Assembly (NCBI GenBank): GCA_965223255.1
Contig: CBDCWA010000004.1
Location: forward strand, 744,001 to 808,000
Direction of reading: 5' to 3'
Source of the DNA: CBDCWA01 sp965223255
Lineage (GTDB): Bacteria; Pseudomonadota; Alphaproteobacteria; Rhizobiales; Hyphomicrobiaceae
DNA: 64,000 nt
Of this stretch, positions 35,028-43,818 are shown in pieces (position 1 is the first letter of the stretch; every line of letters starts with the position of its first letter). Under the pieces are notes generated by a model. It saw nothing but the letters and a program-made list of their open reading frames with translations. It was not told the origin of the DNA and did no database searches. The translations under genes and the position numbers were made by a program.

Positions 35028-35275
35028 GCCTGTTTTGTCCCGGCATTATCATCTCCCCCATCGACCCAATTCGCCAGGGTTCGTCAATCGTGGCCAACTA
35101 TAGTGACATCAGCTGGGCACCGCTAGCAGCACCGCAGGTCGCCGATTTATCGGGTAGAACTTCGGCTTGCACCATCCCCTTAAAGCGACTAAAACCAGCC
35201 ATCCAAAATCTCCGCAGGTCGGTGCACGAATGCAATGTACTCCGGCTGATGTTTTTGCACTCAAAGGCCCGTGCC

Positions 35276-35506
35276 ATGAAAAAAGATACTGATTTGCACC
35301 CGGATTATCACCCAATCAAGGTCGTATTGACCGATGGCACTGAATTCACGACCTATTCGACCTATGGCAAGGCCGGCGAGACCCTGAAATTGGACATCGA
35401 TCCAGATAGTCATCCGGCCTGGACCGGTGGAGATCAGCGCCTGACCGACCGTGGTGGCCGCCTGTCTCGCTTTAACAAGAAATTTGACGGCCTTTTTAAG
35501 AAATAA
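35276..35506 (+). CDS. rpmE: 50S ribosomal protein L31
   Basis: A 76-residue protein starting MKKDTDLHPDYHPIKVVLTDG and ending FNKKFDGLFKK, the L31 family. It lacks the CxxC zinc ligands of zinc-type L31; this form is usual in alphaproteobacteria and stays constant in zinc limitation. The start ATG 35276 has aaagg about 9 bases upstream; the longer ORF to 35012 is open by chance. It is divergent from the MsbA-like gene at 35027; the leader holds a 10-base direct repeat at 35132-35141 and 35212-35221, of unknown meaning. Confidence 0.93.
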   Translation: MKKDTDLHPDYHPIKVVLTDGTEFTTYSTYGKAGETLKLDIDPDSHPAWTGGDQRLTDRGGRLSRFNKKFDGLFKK

Positions 35507-35701
35507 CCGAGCCAAGCTGTCGCAGACAACGCTGCAATATAAATCGCGCACCGATGACGCTCGTGAGACCAGTGCCCCACAATCGCTGGCGCTGGCAAAT
35601 GGGCCATTTGCCCAGCCGTCATCATTCGATATAACGCGAAAATGAGCCTTGTAACGCCAGCTTGACCCAAGCCGTGCCGGGCAAAGGACCTGATTTCTGC
35701 C

Positions 35702-37204
35702 ATGGCCAACAAAAAACCCAAGCCATCGAACCGGCCCCGCGCCAGACTGCCCAAAGGGTTTCTCGATAGCCAATCCGCCGAAACCCGAGAGCGGCTTGAT
35801 ATGCTTGACAAAATCCGTGCTGTCTATGAGCGTTACGGTTTCGAGCCATTGGAAACTCCCGCTTTCGAATATACCGACGCCCTCGGGAAATTTTTGCCCG
35901 ATCAAGAGCGGCCGAACGAAGGCGTATTTTCATTGGAGGATGAAGACGGCCAGTGGCTCTCGCTGCGCTATGACCTGACCGCACCACTTGCCCGATATGT
36001 CGCGGAGAATTTCCAGACGATCCCCAAACCGTTCCGTCGTTATGCCTTCGGTCCGGTCTGGCGCAACGAAAAGCCGGGCCCCGGCCGCTTTCGCCAATTC
36101 ATGCAGTTCGACGCCGATACCGTCGGCACCGACAATTTGGCCGCTGATGCAGAGATTTGCATGTTGGCCGCCGATACCTTGGAGGAGCTCGGCATAAGGC
36201 GCGGCGATTACGTCATTAGGGTCAGCCACCGCGGCTTACTCGACGGCCTCCTGGAGCAAATCGGTCTGGCCGGTGAAGAGAATGCCGCGCGCAAGCTTAC
36301 GGTCTTGCGTGCCGTTGACAAGCTGGATCGCCTGGGCCCCGAGGGCGTTCGCGATTTGTTGGGCAAGCAGCGCATTGACGAAAGCGGCGACGTGACAGCC
36401 GGCGCCAATCTGCCCGAAGAAAGCATCGACGCAGTTATGGAATTCTTAGCCAAACCCGTCGACCAACCATCGCGCGGCGCAGCGGCGAAAGGTCTTTCTC
36501 TTGGCGAAGCCACGCAAACATTTCAAGACGCGCTCGCCGAACTGGGCCGCATTCAGGACCTGTGCAGGGCGGCAGGCTATGAGGACGACAGAATTGTCGT
36601 GGACCAGACCGTCGTCCGCGGTCTTGAGTATTACACCGGCCCGGTCTTCGAAGCAGAACTGACCTTCAAAATCACCAATGAAGACGGCCAGGTTGTCCGC
36701 TTTGGATCGGTCGGGGGCGGTGGCCGATATGATGATCTGGTTGCCCGATTTACCGGCCAGAAAGTTCCGGCAACCGGATTTTCGATCGGCGTCTCCCGAC
36801 TGCAGTCCGCGCTATCGGCATTGGCAAATGAAAACTCTGCCGCTGGCACGGGGCCGGTTGTCGTCCTGGTCATGGATAAGGACGAAACCGCAACATATCA
36901 GGCGCTGACCCGCCAACTGCGCGACGCCCAGATCCGTGCCGAAATGTATGTCGGCTCAGCCGGCATGAAGGCACAGATGAAATATGCCGATCGCCGCAAC
37001 GCCCCGTGCGTCGTTATTCAGGGCAGTGAAGAACGCGCTGCCGGCGAAGTTCAAATCAAGGATTTGATTGCCGGCGCGAAAGCGTCTCAGACCATTTCTG
37101 ACGCCAAGGAATGGCGCCAAGGCCGCCCGGCCCAAATTTCTGTCAAGGAATCGGATTTGGTTGCTGCCGTCAAAGACATATTGGCCAGCCAACAGCAGGA
37201 TTAG
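35702..37204 (+). CDS. hisS: Histidyl-tRNA synthetase (divergent alphaproteobacterial type)
   Basis: A 500-residue class II synthetase. Motif 1 around GFLDSQSAETRERL and TPAFEYTDALGKF, motif 2 FGPVWRNEKPGPGRFRQFMQ, the His-specific GLEYYTGPVFE and motif 3 near ATGFSIGVSRL are all visible, with the C-terminal anticodon-binding domain. The motif 2 loop (NEKPGPGR) differs from the classical RHERPQKGR. That alteration is known in alphaproteobacteria whose tRNA-His lacks the extra G-1. It is followed by hisZ (14 bases) and hisG, so translation and histidine synthesis are linked in one operon. Confidence 0.92.
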   Translation: MANKKPKPSNRPRARLPKGFLDSQSAETRERLDMLDKIRAVYERYGFEPLETPAFEYTDALGKFLPDQERPNEGVFSLEDEDGQWLSLRYDLTAPLARYVAENFQTIPKPFRRYAFGPVWRNEKPGPGRFRQFMQFDADTVGTDNLAADAEICMLAADTLEELGIRRGDYVIRVSHRGLLDGLLEQIGLAGEENAARKLTVLRAVDKLDRLGPEGVRDLLGKQRIDESGDVTAGANLPEESIDAVMEFLAKPVDQPSRGAAAKGLSLGEATQTFQDALAELGRIQDLCRAAGYEDDRIVVDQTVVRGLEYYTGPVFEAELTFKITNEDGQVVRFGSVGGGGRYDDLVARFTGQKVPATGFSIGVSRLQSALSALANENSAAGTGPVVVLVMDKDETATYQALTRQLRDAQIRAEMYVGSAGMKAQMKYADRRNAPCVVIQGSEERAAGEVQIKDLIAGAKASQTISDAKEWRQGRPAQISVKESDLVAAVKDILASQQQD

Positions 37205-37218
37205 GGAACACTGATCAC

Positions 37219-38397
37219 ATGGTGGCAGAGACGGCAAAGCAGTTTGAGGCCTTGGAGGCTCAAGCGCATCGCCTATTGGCGGTGTTCACTGAAGCCGGCT
37301 ACGAGGCGGTGGCACCGGCCATCATCCAACCTGCCGAAACCTTTCTGGACGTCATCGGCGAAGATCTTCGCAATCGCACTTATGTGTTCGTAGACCCCGA
37401 GAACGCCGAACTGTGCCTGCGTCCGGATCTTACGATCCCAACCTGCCGGCTGCACTTATCGCGACACAAAAAGCCGAACGTCGTAGCCCGTTATTGTTAC
37501 AACGGCCCGACCTTCCGCTTTCAACCCAATGACGACGATCCCGCGCACCCTCGCGAATTCCGCCAATGCGGCCTAGAGCTTTTTGGTGAAGCAAAACAAA
37601 TCGAAGCCGAAACAGAAGTTCTGAGGATCATACTCGATGGTTTGCGCGAAACCGGGCTAAAGGACTACAAACTCAGAATAGGCGATCTCAACCTGTTTCA
37701 CGTCATAATCAACAATCTCGAGATGCCGGAACGTTGGCGCCAGCGATTGAAGACTCATTTCTGGCGTCAGGACACCTTTCGCACCGAGCTCTATCGCTTG
37801 ACCGAAAATCCGCAAAGCGCCCTCGATGGACTGCCAGACGAGGTGGTTCGCGAACTGCAACCCGGTAATTTGAAAGCAGCACGCAAGACGATCCTTCAAT
37901 ATTACGCCAGCCACGGCATAGAACATCTCGGCTCCAGAACACTTGATGAAATAGCGGAAAGCCTGTTGAGTGCCGTCGACGATGCCAACTCCGCTCCGAT
38001 CCCAGCGCAAACAACAGAACTCATCGACAAATACCTCCAGATCGCCGGCCCCTCGCGCGCCGCCGGTGCACGTATCAAAGACCTGATGGCCAATGCAAAA
38101 GTCGAAATCGACGCCGCAATAGACCTTTATGACCACCGCTTGGAGGCCTTTCAAAAAGCCGGAATTGAGATTGGTGAAATTGAGTTCTGTGCAGAATTCG
38201 GACGCAAGCTCGAATACTATACGGGCTTTGTCTTCGAAGTGCTGAACGATGAGCTTGGACCGAAAAGTCCGATTGCAGGCGGCGGCCGCTATGACAACCT
38301 TTTTAAGGCCATTGGCGCGCCGTCGAGTGTTGCAGCCGTTGGCTCCGCCATTCACACCGAGCGCCTGCTGTCGCTAACCAACGGGGGCCGGCAATGA
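37219..38397 (+). CDS. hisZ: ATP phosphoribosyltransferase regulatory subunit
   Basis: A 392-residue HisRS paralogue without tRNA-charging function. It has the catalytic-domain fold (PAIIQPAETFLDVIGEDLRNRTY, YCYNGPTFRFQ, EFGRKLEYYTGFVFEV, GGGRYDNLFK) but lacks the motifs for adenylate formation and the C-terminal anticodon domain. HisZ binds the short HisG to form an octameric, histidine-sensitive enzyme at the first step of histidine synthesis. Its start ATG 37219 follows hisS by 14 bases and its stop overlaps the hisG start by 4. The presence of HisZ fits the short HisG. Confidence 0.93.
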   Translation: MVAETAKQFEALEAQAHRLLAVFTEAGYEAVAPAIIQPAETFLDVIGEDLRNRTYVFVDPENAELCLRPDLTIPTCRLHLSRHKKPNVVARYCYNGPTFRFQPNDDDPAHPREFRQCGLELFGEAKQIEAETEVLRIILDGLRETGLKDYKLRIGDLNLFHVIINNLEMPERWRQRLKTHFWRQDTFRTELYRLTENPQSALDGLPDEVVRELQPGNLKAARKTILQYYASHGIEHLGSRTLDEIAESLLSAVDDANSAPIPAQTTELIDKYLQIAGPSRAAGARIKDLMANAKVEIDAAIDLYDHRLEAFQKAGIEIGEIEFCAEFGRKLEYYTGFVFEVLNDELGPKSPIAGGGRYDNLFKAIGAPSSVAAVGSAIHTERLLSLTNGGRQ

Positions 38398-39125
38398 CCG
38401 AGAAGTTAATCCTCGCCGTCCCCTCTAAGGGTCGTTTGATGGAGCAAAGTCTGGACCTCTTCAAGGCCGCCGGATTGGCATTGACAAAGCATGGCAGCGA
38501 ACGCGGTTACCGCGGCAGCATGCAAAACAATCCGGACGTCGAAGTGACCTACGTTTCTGCTTCGGAAATCGCACAACAATTGAAAACCGGCCAAATCCAC
38601 CTTGGTGTGACAGGTGAGGACCTAGTGCGCGAAGAGATCATCGATGCTGACGAGCGCATTGAGATTTTGGCGCCGTTAAACTTCGGCCAGGCCGATGTTG
38701 TCGTCGCCGTACCGCAATGTTGGCTCGACGTGAGCTGCGTCGGTCACTTGCAAGCCGTCGCTGCAGACTTTCGTCGCCGTCACAGCCGCAGATTTCGCGT
38801 TGCGACCAAGTACAAGAACCTGACCCGTCGTTTCTTTTCCGAGAACGGCATCCTCGATTATCGCATCGTCGAAAGCCTCGGAGCGACCGAAGGCACACCA
38901 GCCTCTGGCGCCGCCGACCTGATTGTCGACATCACAACCACCGGCAACACCTTGCGTGCCAACGGCCTCAAGGTCCTCGACGATGGCACTATTCTGTCCT
39001 CCGAGGCATGCTTGATCGCCTCGAAATCAGCAGACTGGACGCCCCGCGTCCGCGGCGCCAACAATGAGATCTTATCTAAGTTGGAAGCCATTGATGAAGC
39101 AGCAAGTATCGCCTCGAAGGAGTAG
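38394..39125 (+). CDS. hisG: ATP phosphoribosyltransferase, short form
   Basis: A 243-residue HisG of the short type without the C-terminal histidine-binding domain. VPSKGRLMEQSLDLFKAAG opens the protein, and the PRPP-binding DLIVDITTTGNTLRANGLKV lies near the end. It condenses ATP and PRPP, the committing step to histidine. It overlaps hisZ by 4 bases (ATGA). The segment between 115 and 140 has an Arg-rich stretch (DFRRRHSRRFRVATKYKNL) typical of this enzyme. Confidence 0.94.
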   Translation: MTEKLILAVPSKGRLMEQSLDLFKAAGLALTKHGSERGYRGSMQNNPDVEVTYVSASEIAQQLKTGQIHLGVTGEDLVREEIIDADERIEILAPLNFGQADVVVAVPQCWLDVSCVGHLQAVAADFRRRHSRRFRVATKYKNLTRRFFSENGILDYRIVESLGATEGTPASGAADLIVDITTTGNTLRANGLKVLDDGTILSSEACLIASKSADWTPRVRGANNEILSKLEAIDEAASIASKE

Positions 39126-39131
39126 TGCGTC

Positions 39132-39956
39132 ATGCTAAATACCAAGAACACTTTCGAGACATTCGTCGCCTATTGTGCACTGATAGCTCTTGGGCTCATC
39201 ACAGTTTGGCAACTCGCAGGCTGGCCAACCCCCGACCGTGTCTTGAGCATCTTTTTGGCCTCCGATGCAGCCCGTGAACTTGAACGGTTTCAAATTCTGT
39301 TGGGCCTGATCGCTGGCGCCGGTCTGATCGGATTAACTTATTACTGGAATGCCCACCGCGAGCGCCGCAAGTTAGCTCGCACACAGGCGCAGACCGCCCG
39401 CAATCACGCCCATGGTCTGGCGCTGGAAGCTGAAGATTTGATCGTTTTCGCAAATGCGCAAATTATGCGTCTGTCGGATTTAAACGCTGACAGCGATCTC
39501 ACTGATCTTGAGGCGATCGAAGTTACGGAATCCGAAATGCAGCTGTCGATTACTGACAACTTGGGGCTTCTTGACCTAAGCCACAGCGAACTAGCCGACC
39601 TTGGCGCAGCCGGCCATACCGCCATCAATGAGACGCGTCACTTTTTGCGCCGTCTCGAACAAGCAATTGCGCTCATAAGCTGTGGCGATTGTCGTCCGCA
39701 AAATATGAAGCGCAAGCTTCGCGCCGTCACTGAAGCCTACGCCGGAATTGCACTTGCCGCAGAACGTTGTATGACACTGTTTACCGCCGTGCACCGCTCG
39801 GGCGTCATCTCAGAAAAGCAATCTGATGCCCGCATTGACGAACCATCGATTGCAGCGCATATCGCCGCTTTGACGGCCGCCCCTGACCCTACAGCACCGA
39901 CCAAAATACAATTCAGGACCAACAGGCTGCGCTCCGTCCAAATAGAAACCATTTGA
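39132..39956 (+). CDS. Membrane protein downstream of hisG, unknown
   Basis: A 274-residue protein starting 6 bases after the hisG stop. Residues 12-30 and 54-72 are membrane helices, followed by a mostly helical soluble part with many Ala, Arg and Asp (a likely coiled coil at about 75-130) and one CGDC motif (about residue 181). The tail is polar. I do not recognise a family. Its spacing implies co-transcription with hisG, but a link to histidine synthesis cannot be shown. It is convergent with recQ, 103 bases apart. Confidence 0.8.
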   Translation: MLNTKNTFETFVAYCALIALGLITVWQLAGWPTPDRVLSIFLASDAARELERFQILLGLIAGAGLIGLTYYWNAHRERRKLARTQAQTARNHAHGLALEAEDLIVFANAQIMRLSDLNADSDLTDLEAIEVTESEMQLSITDNLGLLDLSHSELADLGAAGHTAINETRHFLRRLEQAIALISCGDCRPQNMKRKLRAVTEAYAGIALAAERCMTLFTAVHRSGVISEKQSDARIDEPSIAAHIAALTAAPDPTAPTKIQFRTNRLRSVQIETI

Positions 39957-40059
39957 TACGCCTGAAGACGCGTCTCGAACTCTCGTCTATCAGTTGGCGC
40001 TAGAACAGTACCCAACCTGACGAAATCCCGTCGCGCGTAACAGATAGGAAAATGATGCT

Positions 40060-42249
40060 CTAGACGGCCGCCGCCAAAACACACTTCAGCAGTCCGTAAT
40101 CATATCGGCGATCAAGAGCGTGATGCACCGGGCCTAGTTTGCCATTGTCAAGTGTGCCCAAGCGCTCGAACACGCCCATGATCTCATCGACCTCACCAGG
40201 CGTCAGCTCTACGGCACAATCAAGCGAGACCAGCCCGGCCTCGATTGCCTCCGCGAAGTGCCCATGTACCGCTTCAACATCGATATCGCGTTCATCGGCT
40301 ATTGCCGGCGCATCAAGGCCCTGGCGCAGCAGAGCCAACGAGCGGCGCACGGATGGCGAAACGGCCCGCTCGATTGATTCAGTCTCCTCGAAGTTGGCGA
40401 TTGTCTCGACAATTTCTGTACCGTAGCGCGCAATCTTACGCACGCCGAGCCCAGTGATGTCGCCGAGTGCATCCCTGGTTGCAGGCCGCTTTGCAGCAAG
40501 CTCTATAAGCGTGCGATCATGACAGATAATGTATGGTGGCACTTTCGCAGCCGTCGCGAGCCTGAGCCGCAGCGCCTTGAGCGCCCGATAGAGCGGCTGA
40601 TCCTTGTCCGGCAAGGCATCGCTTTTGCGTTCTTGTCCTTCACTCTTCTTCTTGCGTTTCCCAGCCTGGCTAACACGGCGCAAAAATGTTTCTTCACCTC
40701 GCAAGAGCCGCCGCGCCCGCTCGCCCAATGCCAAGGTGCCGTACCCTTCACGATCGCCAACCAAAAGTCCCGCTGCCACCAATTGACGAAACAAGGACCG
40801 CCAATTGGCAACGTCCAAATCTTTGCCAATCGCAAACACCGACAAGCGATCATGGCCATTACGCACGATGCGCTCATTGGCTTTGCCGCGCAGCACATCG
40901 ACAAGATAGCCCACACCAAACCGTTCGCCTGTTCGATACACCGCGCTCAGTGCCTTTTGTGCAGCGACCGTACCGTCGGTCGTCTCAGGCGGCGCCAGAC
41001 AGTTGTCACAGTTGCCACACGGCTCGGCAAGCGTTTCATTGAAGTACGCCAGTAGCGCCTGGCGCCGGCATGTTGCGATTTCCGCCAGCCCGATCAGGGC
41101 ATCGAGCTTCTGACGTTGCACATGTTTATAGGCCTCGCTGCCGTCTGATTGCGCAATCCAGTTGCGCAGCTGCATGACATCGCTGAGGCCATAGGCCAGC
41201 CATGCATTAGCAGGCTCACCATCTCGTCCGGCGCGTCCGGTCTCCTGATAATAGGCTTCAATCGTCTTGGGCAGATTGAGGTGCGCAACAAATCGGACGT
41301 CAGGCTTGTCGATTCCCATACCGAACGCGATGGTCGCAACGACAATGAGCCCCTCTTCTTTCAAGAAACGCGTTTGCACCTCTCGGCGCATATCCGCATC
41401 AAGACCCGCATGATAGGCAAGCGCCGGACGCCCGCGTCGCGTCAACCACGCGGCTGTCTCTTCGACGGACCGCCGCGACAAGCAATAAATGATTCCAGCA
41501 TCATCGCTGTGCTCGCGCGCAATAAACTGCCACAGCCTTTCGCGTGCACTGCTCCCTGCAAGCTCGGCGATGGTATAGCGAATATTGGGGCGATCAAAGC
41601 TTGCAACGAACCGTTGCGCAGCCTCAAGCCCCAGCTCCTGAATGATTTCCCCCCGCGTACGCTCATCCGCCGTTGCTGTTAATGCCACCCGCGGAACGGC
41701 GGGAAACCGTTCTGCAAGCACCCGCAATTGGCGGTATTCGGGTCGGAAATCATGGCCCCATTGCGAGACACAATGGGCTTCATCAATAGCGAATAGCGAG
41801 AGGTGCGATCGCGCCAAAAGATTGAGCATTCGCTCCTGCAATAGCCGTTCAGGTGCCACATAGAGGATCTCGAGATGCCCGGCCGTAAGCTCATTTTCGA
41901 TCGCGATTTGATCGCGCCATTCCAGGGAAGAATTGAGAAAGGCGGCTTTCACACCGACTTCCTTGAGCGCATCGACCTGATTTTGCATCAATGCAATCAG
42001 CGGCGAAACCACAATTCCGGTACCCTCACGCACGAGGGCCGGCACTTGATAGCAAAGCGATTTGCCACCACCCGTCGGCATCAGGACCAAGGCGTCACCG
42101 CCGTCGATAACGACCTCGACGATCTCTGCCTGCCTTGAGCGGAAACTCTTGTAACCAAAGACTTTTTCTAAGACTGCCTGAGCCCGGTCCAGCCCTGCCA
42201 ACGGCCCGACAGCATCAAATTCAAAAGCCCTCTGTGGCTTGGCCGCCAT
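40060..42249 (-). CDS. recQ: ATP-dependent DNA helicase RecQ
   Basis: A 729-residue superfamily 2 helicase with 3'-5' polarity. Motifs: Walker A LMPTGGGKSLCYQ, Walker B IDEAHCVSQWGHDFRPEY, motif VI QETGRAGRDGEP, a zinc-binding RQC region with CRRQALLAYFNE and CGNCDNC, then a winged helix and an HRDC domain (LRLRLATAAKVPPYI, about 570-640). The last 90 residues carry an additional winged-helix-like segment (LRQGLDAPAIADERDIDVEAVHGHF). It takes part in repair of stalled forks and recombination. It stands alone. Confidence 0.93.
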   Translation of the reverse strand: MAAKPQRAFEFDAVGPLAGLDRAQAVLEKVFGYKSFRSRQAEIVEVVIDGGDALVLMPTGGGKSLCYQVPALVREGTGIVVSPLIALMQNQVDALKEVGVKAAFLNSSLEWRDQIAIENELTAGHLEILYVAPERLLQERMLNLLARSHLSLFAIDEAHCVSQWGHDFRPEYRQLRVLAERFPAVPRVALTATADERTRGEIIQELGLEAAQRFVASFDRPNIRYTIAELAGSSARERLWQFIAREHSDDAGIIYCLSRRSVEETAAWLTRRGRPALAYHAGLDADMRREVQTRFLKEEGLIVVATIAFGMGIDKPDVRFVAHLNLPKTIEAYYQETGRAGRDGEPANAWLAYGLSDVMQLRNWIAQSDGSEAYKHVQRQKLDALIGLAEIATCRRQALLAYFNETLAEPCGNCDNCLAPPETTDGTVAAQKALSAVYRTGERFGVGYLVDVLRGKANERIVRNGHDRLSVFAIGKDLDVANWRSLFRQLVAAGLLVGDREGYGTLALGERARRLLRGEETFLRRVSQAGKRKKKSEGQERKSDALPDKDQPLYRALKALRLRLATAAKVPPYIICHDRTLIELAAKRPATRDALGDITGLGVRKIARYGTEIVETIANFEETESIERAVSPSVRRSLALLRQGLDAPAIADERDIDVEAVHGHFAEAIEAGLVSLDCAVELTPGEVDEIMGVFERLGTLDNGKLGPVHHALDRRYDYGLLKCVLAAAV

Positions 42250-42609
42250 AATCCGCCGCCCCCTCAGCGCATTTCATTTGCCCCAGCAACCTATGGCGAT
42301 TCGCCCACACATGCGCTCACATCAACGCCGCACTATTGGTGAATATGCGAACCTGTCGTAATTTTGTGCATCCGGTTCAAGAGATGCATCTGTTTACCAA
42401 TCTGAATGGGAACCGACGCAACATTCAGGACGGGTTCATACCCCAAGCGCTAGAGTTCGGGTAAGCGTTCGATAGGGCTGAATATGCATCCTAGCCCCGT
42501 TGGACGAGAGAAAATTCGGGGATGCAGCAGCAAGCAAGAGTTGGAACGGTCCGCAATTTCGGATTGCGGTGTCGCCATTGCAAGCCAATAGGTCGAGGAG
42601 AACCAACAA
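42250..42609. other. Intergenic region with structured leader of the small secreted-protein gene
   Basis: Three hundred and sixty bases between recQ (its start at 42249) and the secreted-protein gene. Two hairpins lie in the last 125 bases. One has arms 42485-42489/42532-42536 and 42495-42499/42527-42531 separated by a 5-base bulge. The second is a perfect 7-bp stem 42551-42557/42563-42569 closed by a ttcgg loop. They may be a leader element or a small RNA. No ORF or tRNA is evident in the rest. Confidence 0.5.
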
Positions 42610-42891
42610 ATGTCTACCGCTAGGACGAGCGCCATCATCGCGACAGCCATAGGGTTGGGCATCACTGCGCTTGCCCACACTGCCATGGCTCAGGCAAATT
42701 GCGCAATATATGCAAAGGTGGCGTTGCAGCAGCAAAAGGCCAACATTGAGAACAAATGCGCTTACAAGGGACCAGAATGGAATGATCAGCACCAACGCCA
42801 CATGCATTGGTGTTCCACGGTCGGCCCGGAGCAGTGGAAAGAGCAGCTAAAAATGCGCGCTGAAAAACTTGCTAAGTGTAAGAAGAAATAG
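42610..42891 (+). CDS. Small secreted cysteine-containing protein, unknown
   Basis: A 93-residue protein with a signal peptide (residues 1-28, MSTARTSAIIATAIG..., cleavage likely after AMA). The mature part of about 65 residues has four cysteines (in ANCAIYAK, NKCAYKG, HWCSTV, AKCKKK), so two disulfides are possible, and a His-rich stretch (DQHQRHMHWC). A strong ribosome site gaggagaacc precedes ATG 42610. I know no family. It stands alone, with a structured leader before it and a strong terminator after it. Confidence 0.75.
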   Translation: MSTARTSAIIATAIGLGITALAHTAMAQANCAIYAKVALQQQKANIENKCAYKGPEWNDQHQRHMHWCSTVGPEQWKEQLKMRAEKLAKCKKK

Positions 42892-42919
42892 CAACCGCAA
42901 AAAGACAGCTTTTGGCGCG

Positions 42920-42950
42920 GGTATCGTCTGCAACCCCAACAGACGATACC
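42920..42950. terminator. Terminator-like hairpin between convergent genes
   Basis: A perfect 11-bp inverted repeat, arms 42920-42930 and 42940-42950 with a 9-base loop, lies between the small secreted-protein gene and the facing rsmE. The T run after it is short on the plus strand, so it may act as a bidirectional barrier. Confidence 0.62.
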
Positions 42951-42951
42951 T

Positions 42952-43695
42952 TCAATGTCGCCAATCCCCAACCACAGCATTCACCAAGGCAAGCGCTGCA
43001 ACGGCTGCCGTATCTGCCCGCATGATGCGTGGGCCGAGCGATACCGGAATCGTATAAGCCTGCGCCCTGAGCAGATCGCGCTCCGCCTCTTCGAAACCAC
43101 CTTCAGGTCCGACTAAAACGCCAACCGGTCCACGCTTTAGCCGCTTGAGATCCGCCAGCGTCCCCTCTCCCGTGCCGGCTTCGTCACAAAACACCAGTGG
43201 CCGATCCGCTGGCCACGCCGCAAGGACGCGATCCAACCGAACCGGGGCCTGCACGTCCGGCAGATGCAATATCCCGCATTGTTCCGCCGCTTCAATCACG
43301 TTAGCGCGCATACGCTCCAGGTTCACACGTTGCACAATCGTGCGCCGTGTAAACACCGGCATGAGGCGTCGAACACCAAGTTCGGTTGCCTTTTGCACCA
43401 TGTAATCGAGCCGCGCCCGCTTCAATGGTGCAAAAAGATAGTTGATATCCGGACCGACGCATTGTGAGCGGACTTGGTCCTCCACACATAAACGACACGC
43501 TCCCCGAGCAATTTGTTGCAACCGCGCCCGCCATTCGCCATTTACGCCGTCGAACACAAAGATGCTGTCCCCGACGCCTAAGCGCAGCACATTGGTAAGA
43601 TAATTGGCCTGCGACCGCGTGACTTCGAATTCCCTGCCTTGCGACAAAGGCTCGCTAACGTATAGGCGTTGAGCGCGAAAATCATGCACAGCCAT
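42952..43695 (-). CDS. rsmE: 16S rRNA (uracil1498-N3)-methyltransferase
   Basis: A 247-residue SPOUT-class methyltransferase. The N-terminal PUA-like domain includes VTRSQANYLTNVLRLGVGD; the catalytic knot has the SAM site in VLVGPEGGFEEAERDLL and the ending LGPRIMRADTAAVAALALV. It acts on U1498 in 16S rRNA helix 44. Start ATG 43695 (agga 9 bases upstream); an in-frame GTG at 43701 is an alternative. It is divergent from ubiA (124 bases). Confidence 0.94.
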   Translation of the reverse strand: MAVHDFRAQRLYVSEPLSQGREFEVTRSQANYLTNVLRLGVGDSIFVFDGVNGEWRARLQQIARGACRLCVEDQVRSQCVGPDINYLFAPLKRARLDYMVQKATELGVRRLMPVFTRRTIVQRVNLERMRANVIEAAEQCGILHLPDVQAPVRLDRVLAAWPADRPLVFCDEAGTGEGTLADLKRLKRGPVGVLVGPEGGFEEAERDLLRAQAYTIPVSLGPRIMRADTAAVAALALVNAVVGDWRH

Positions 43696-43818
43696 CAACA
43701 CTGTTCCTATTCAGAGCCCGAATTCACAAGCATGCCTCACCCAGAAACTCAATTGTTTCTCTCACCATGATTATCCTCTAAAATCGCCCGATAGCGAATA
43801 GCGGATAATCGCATCCTG

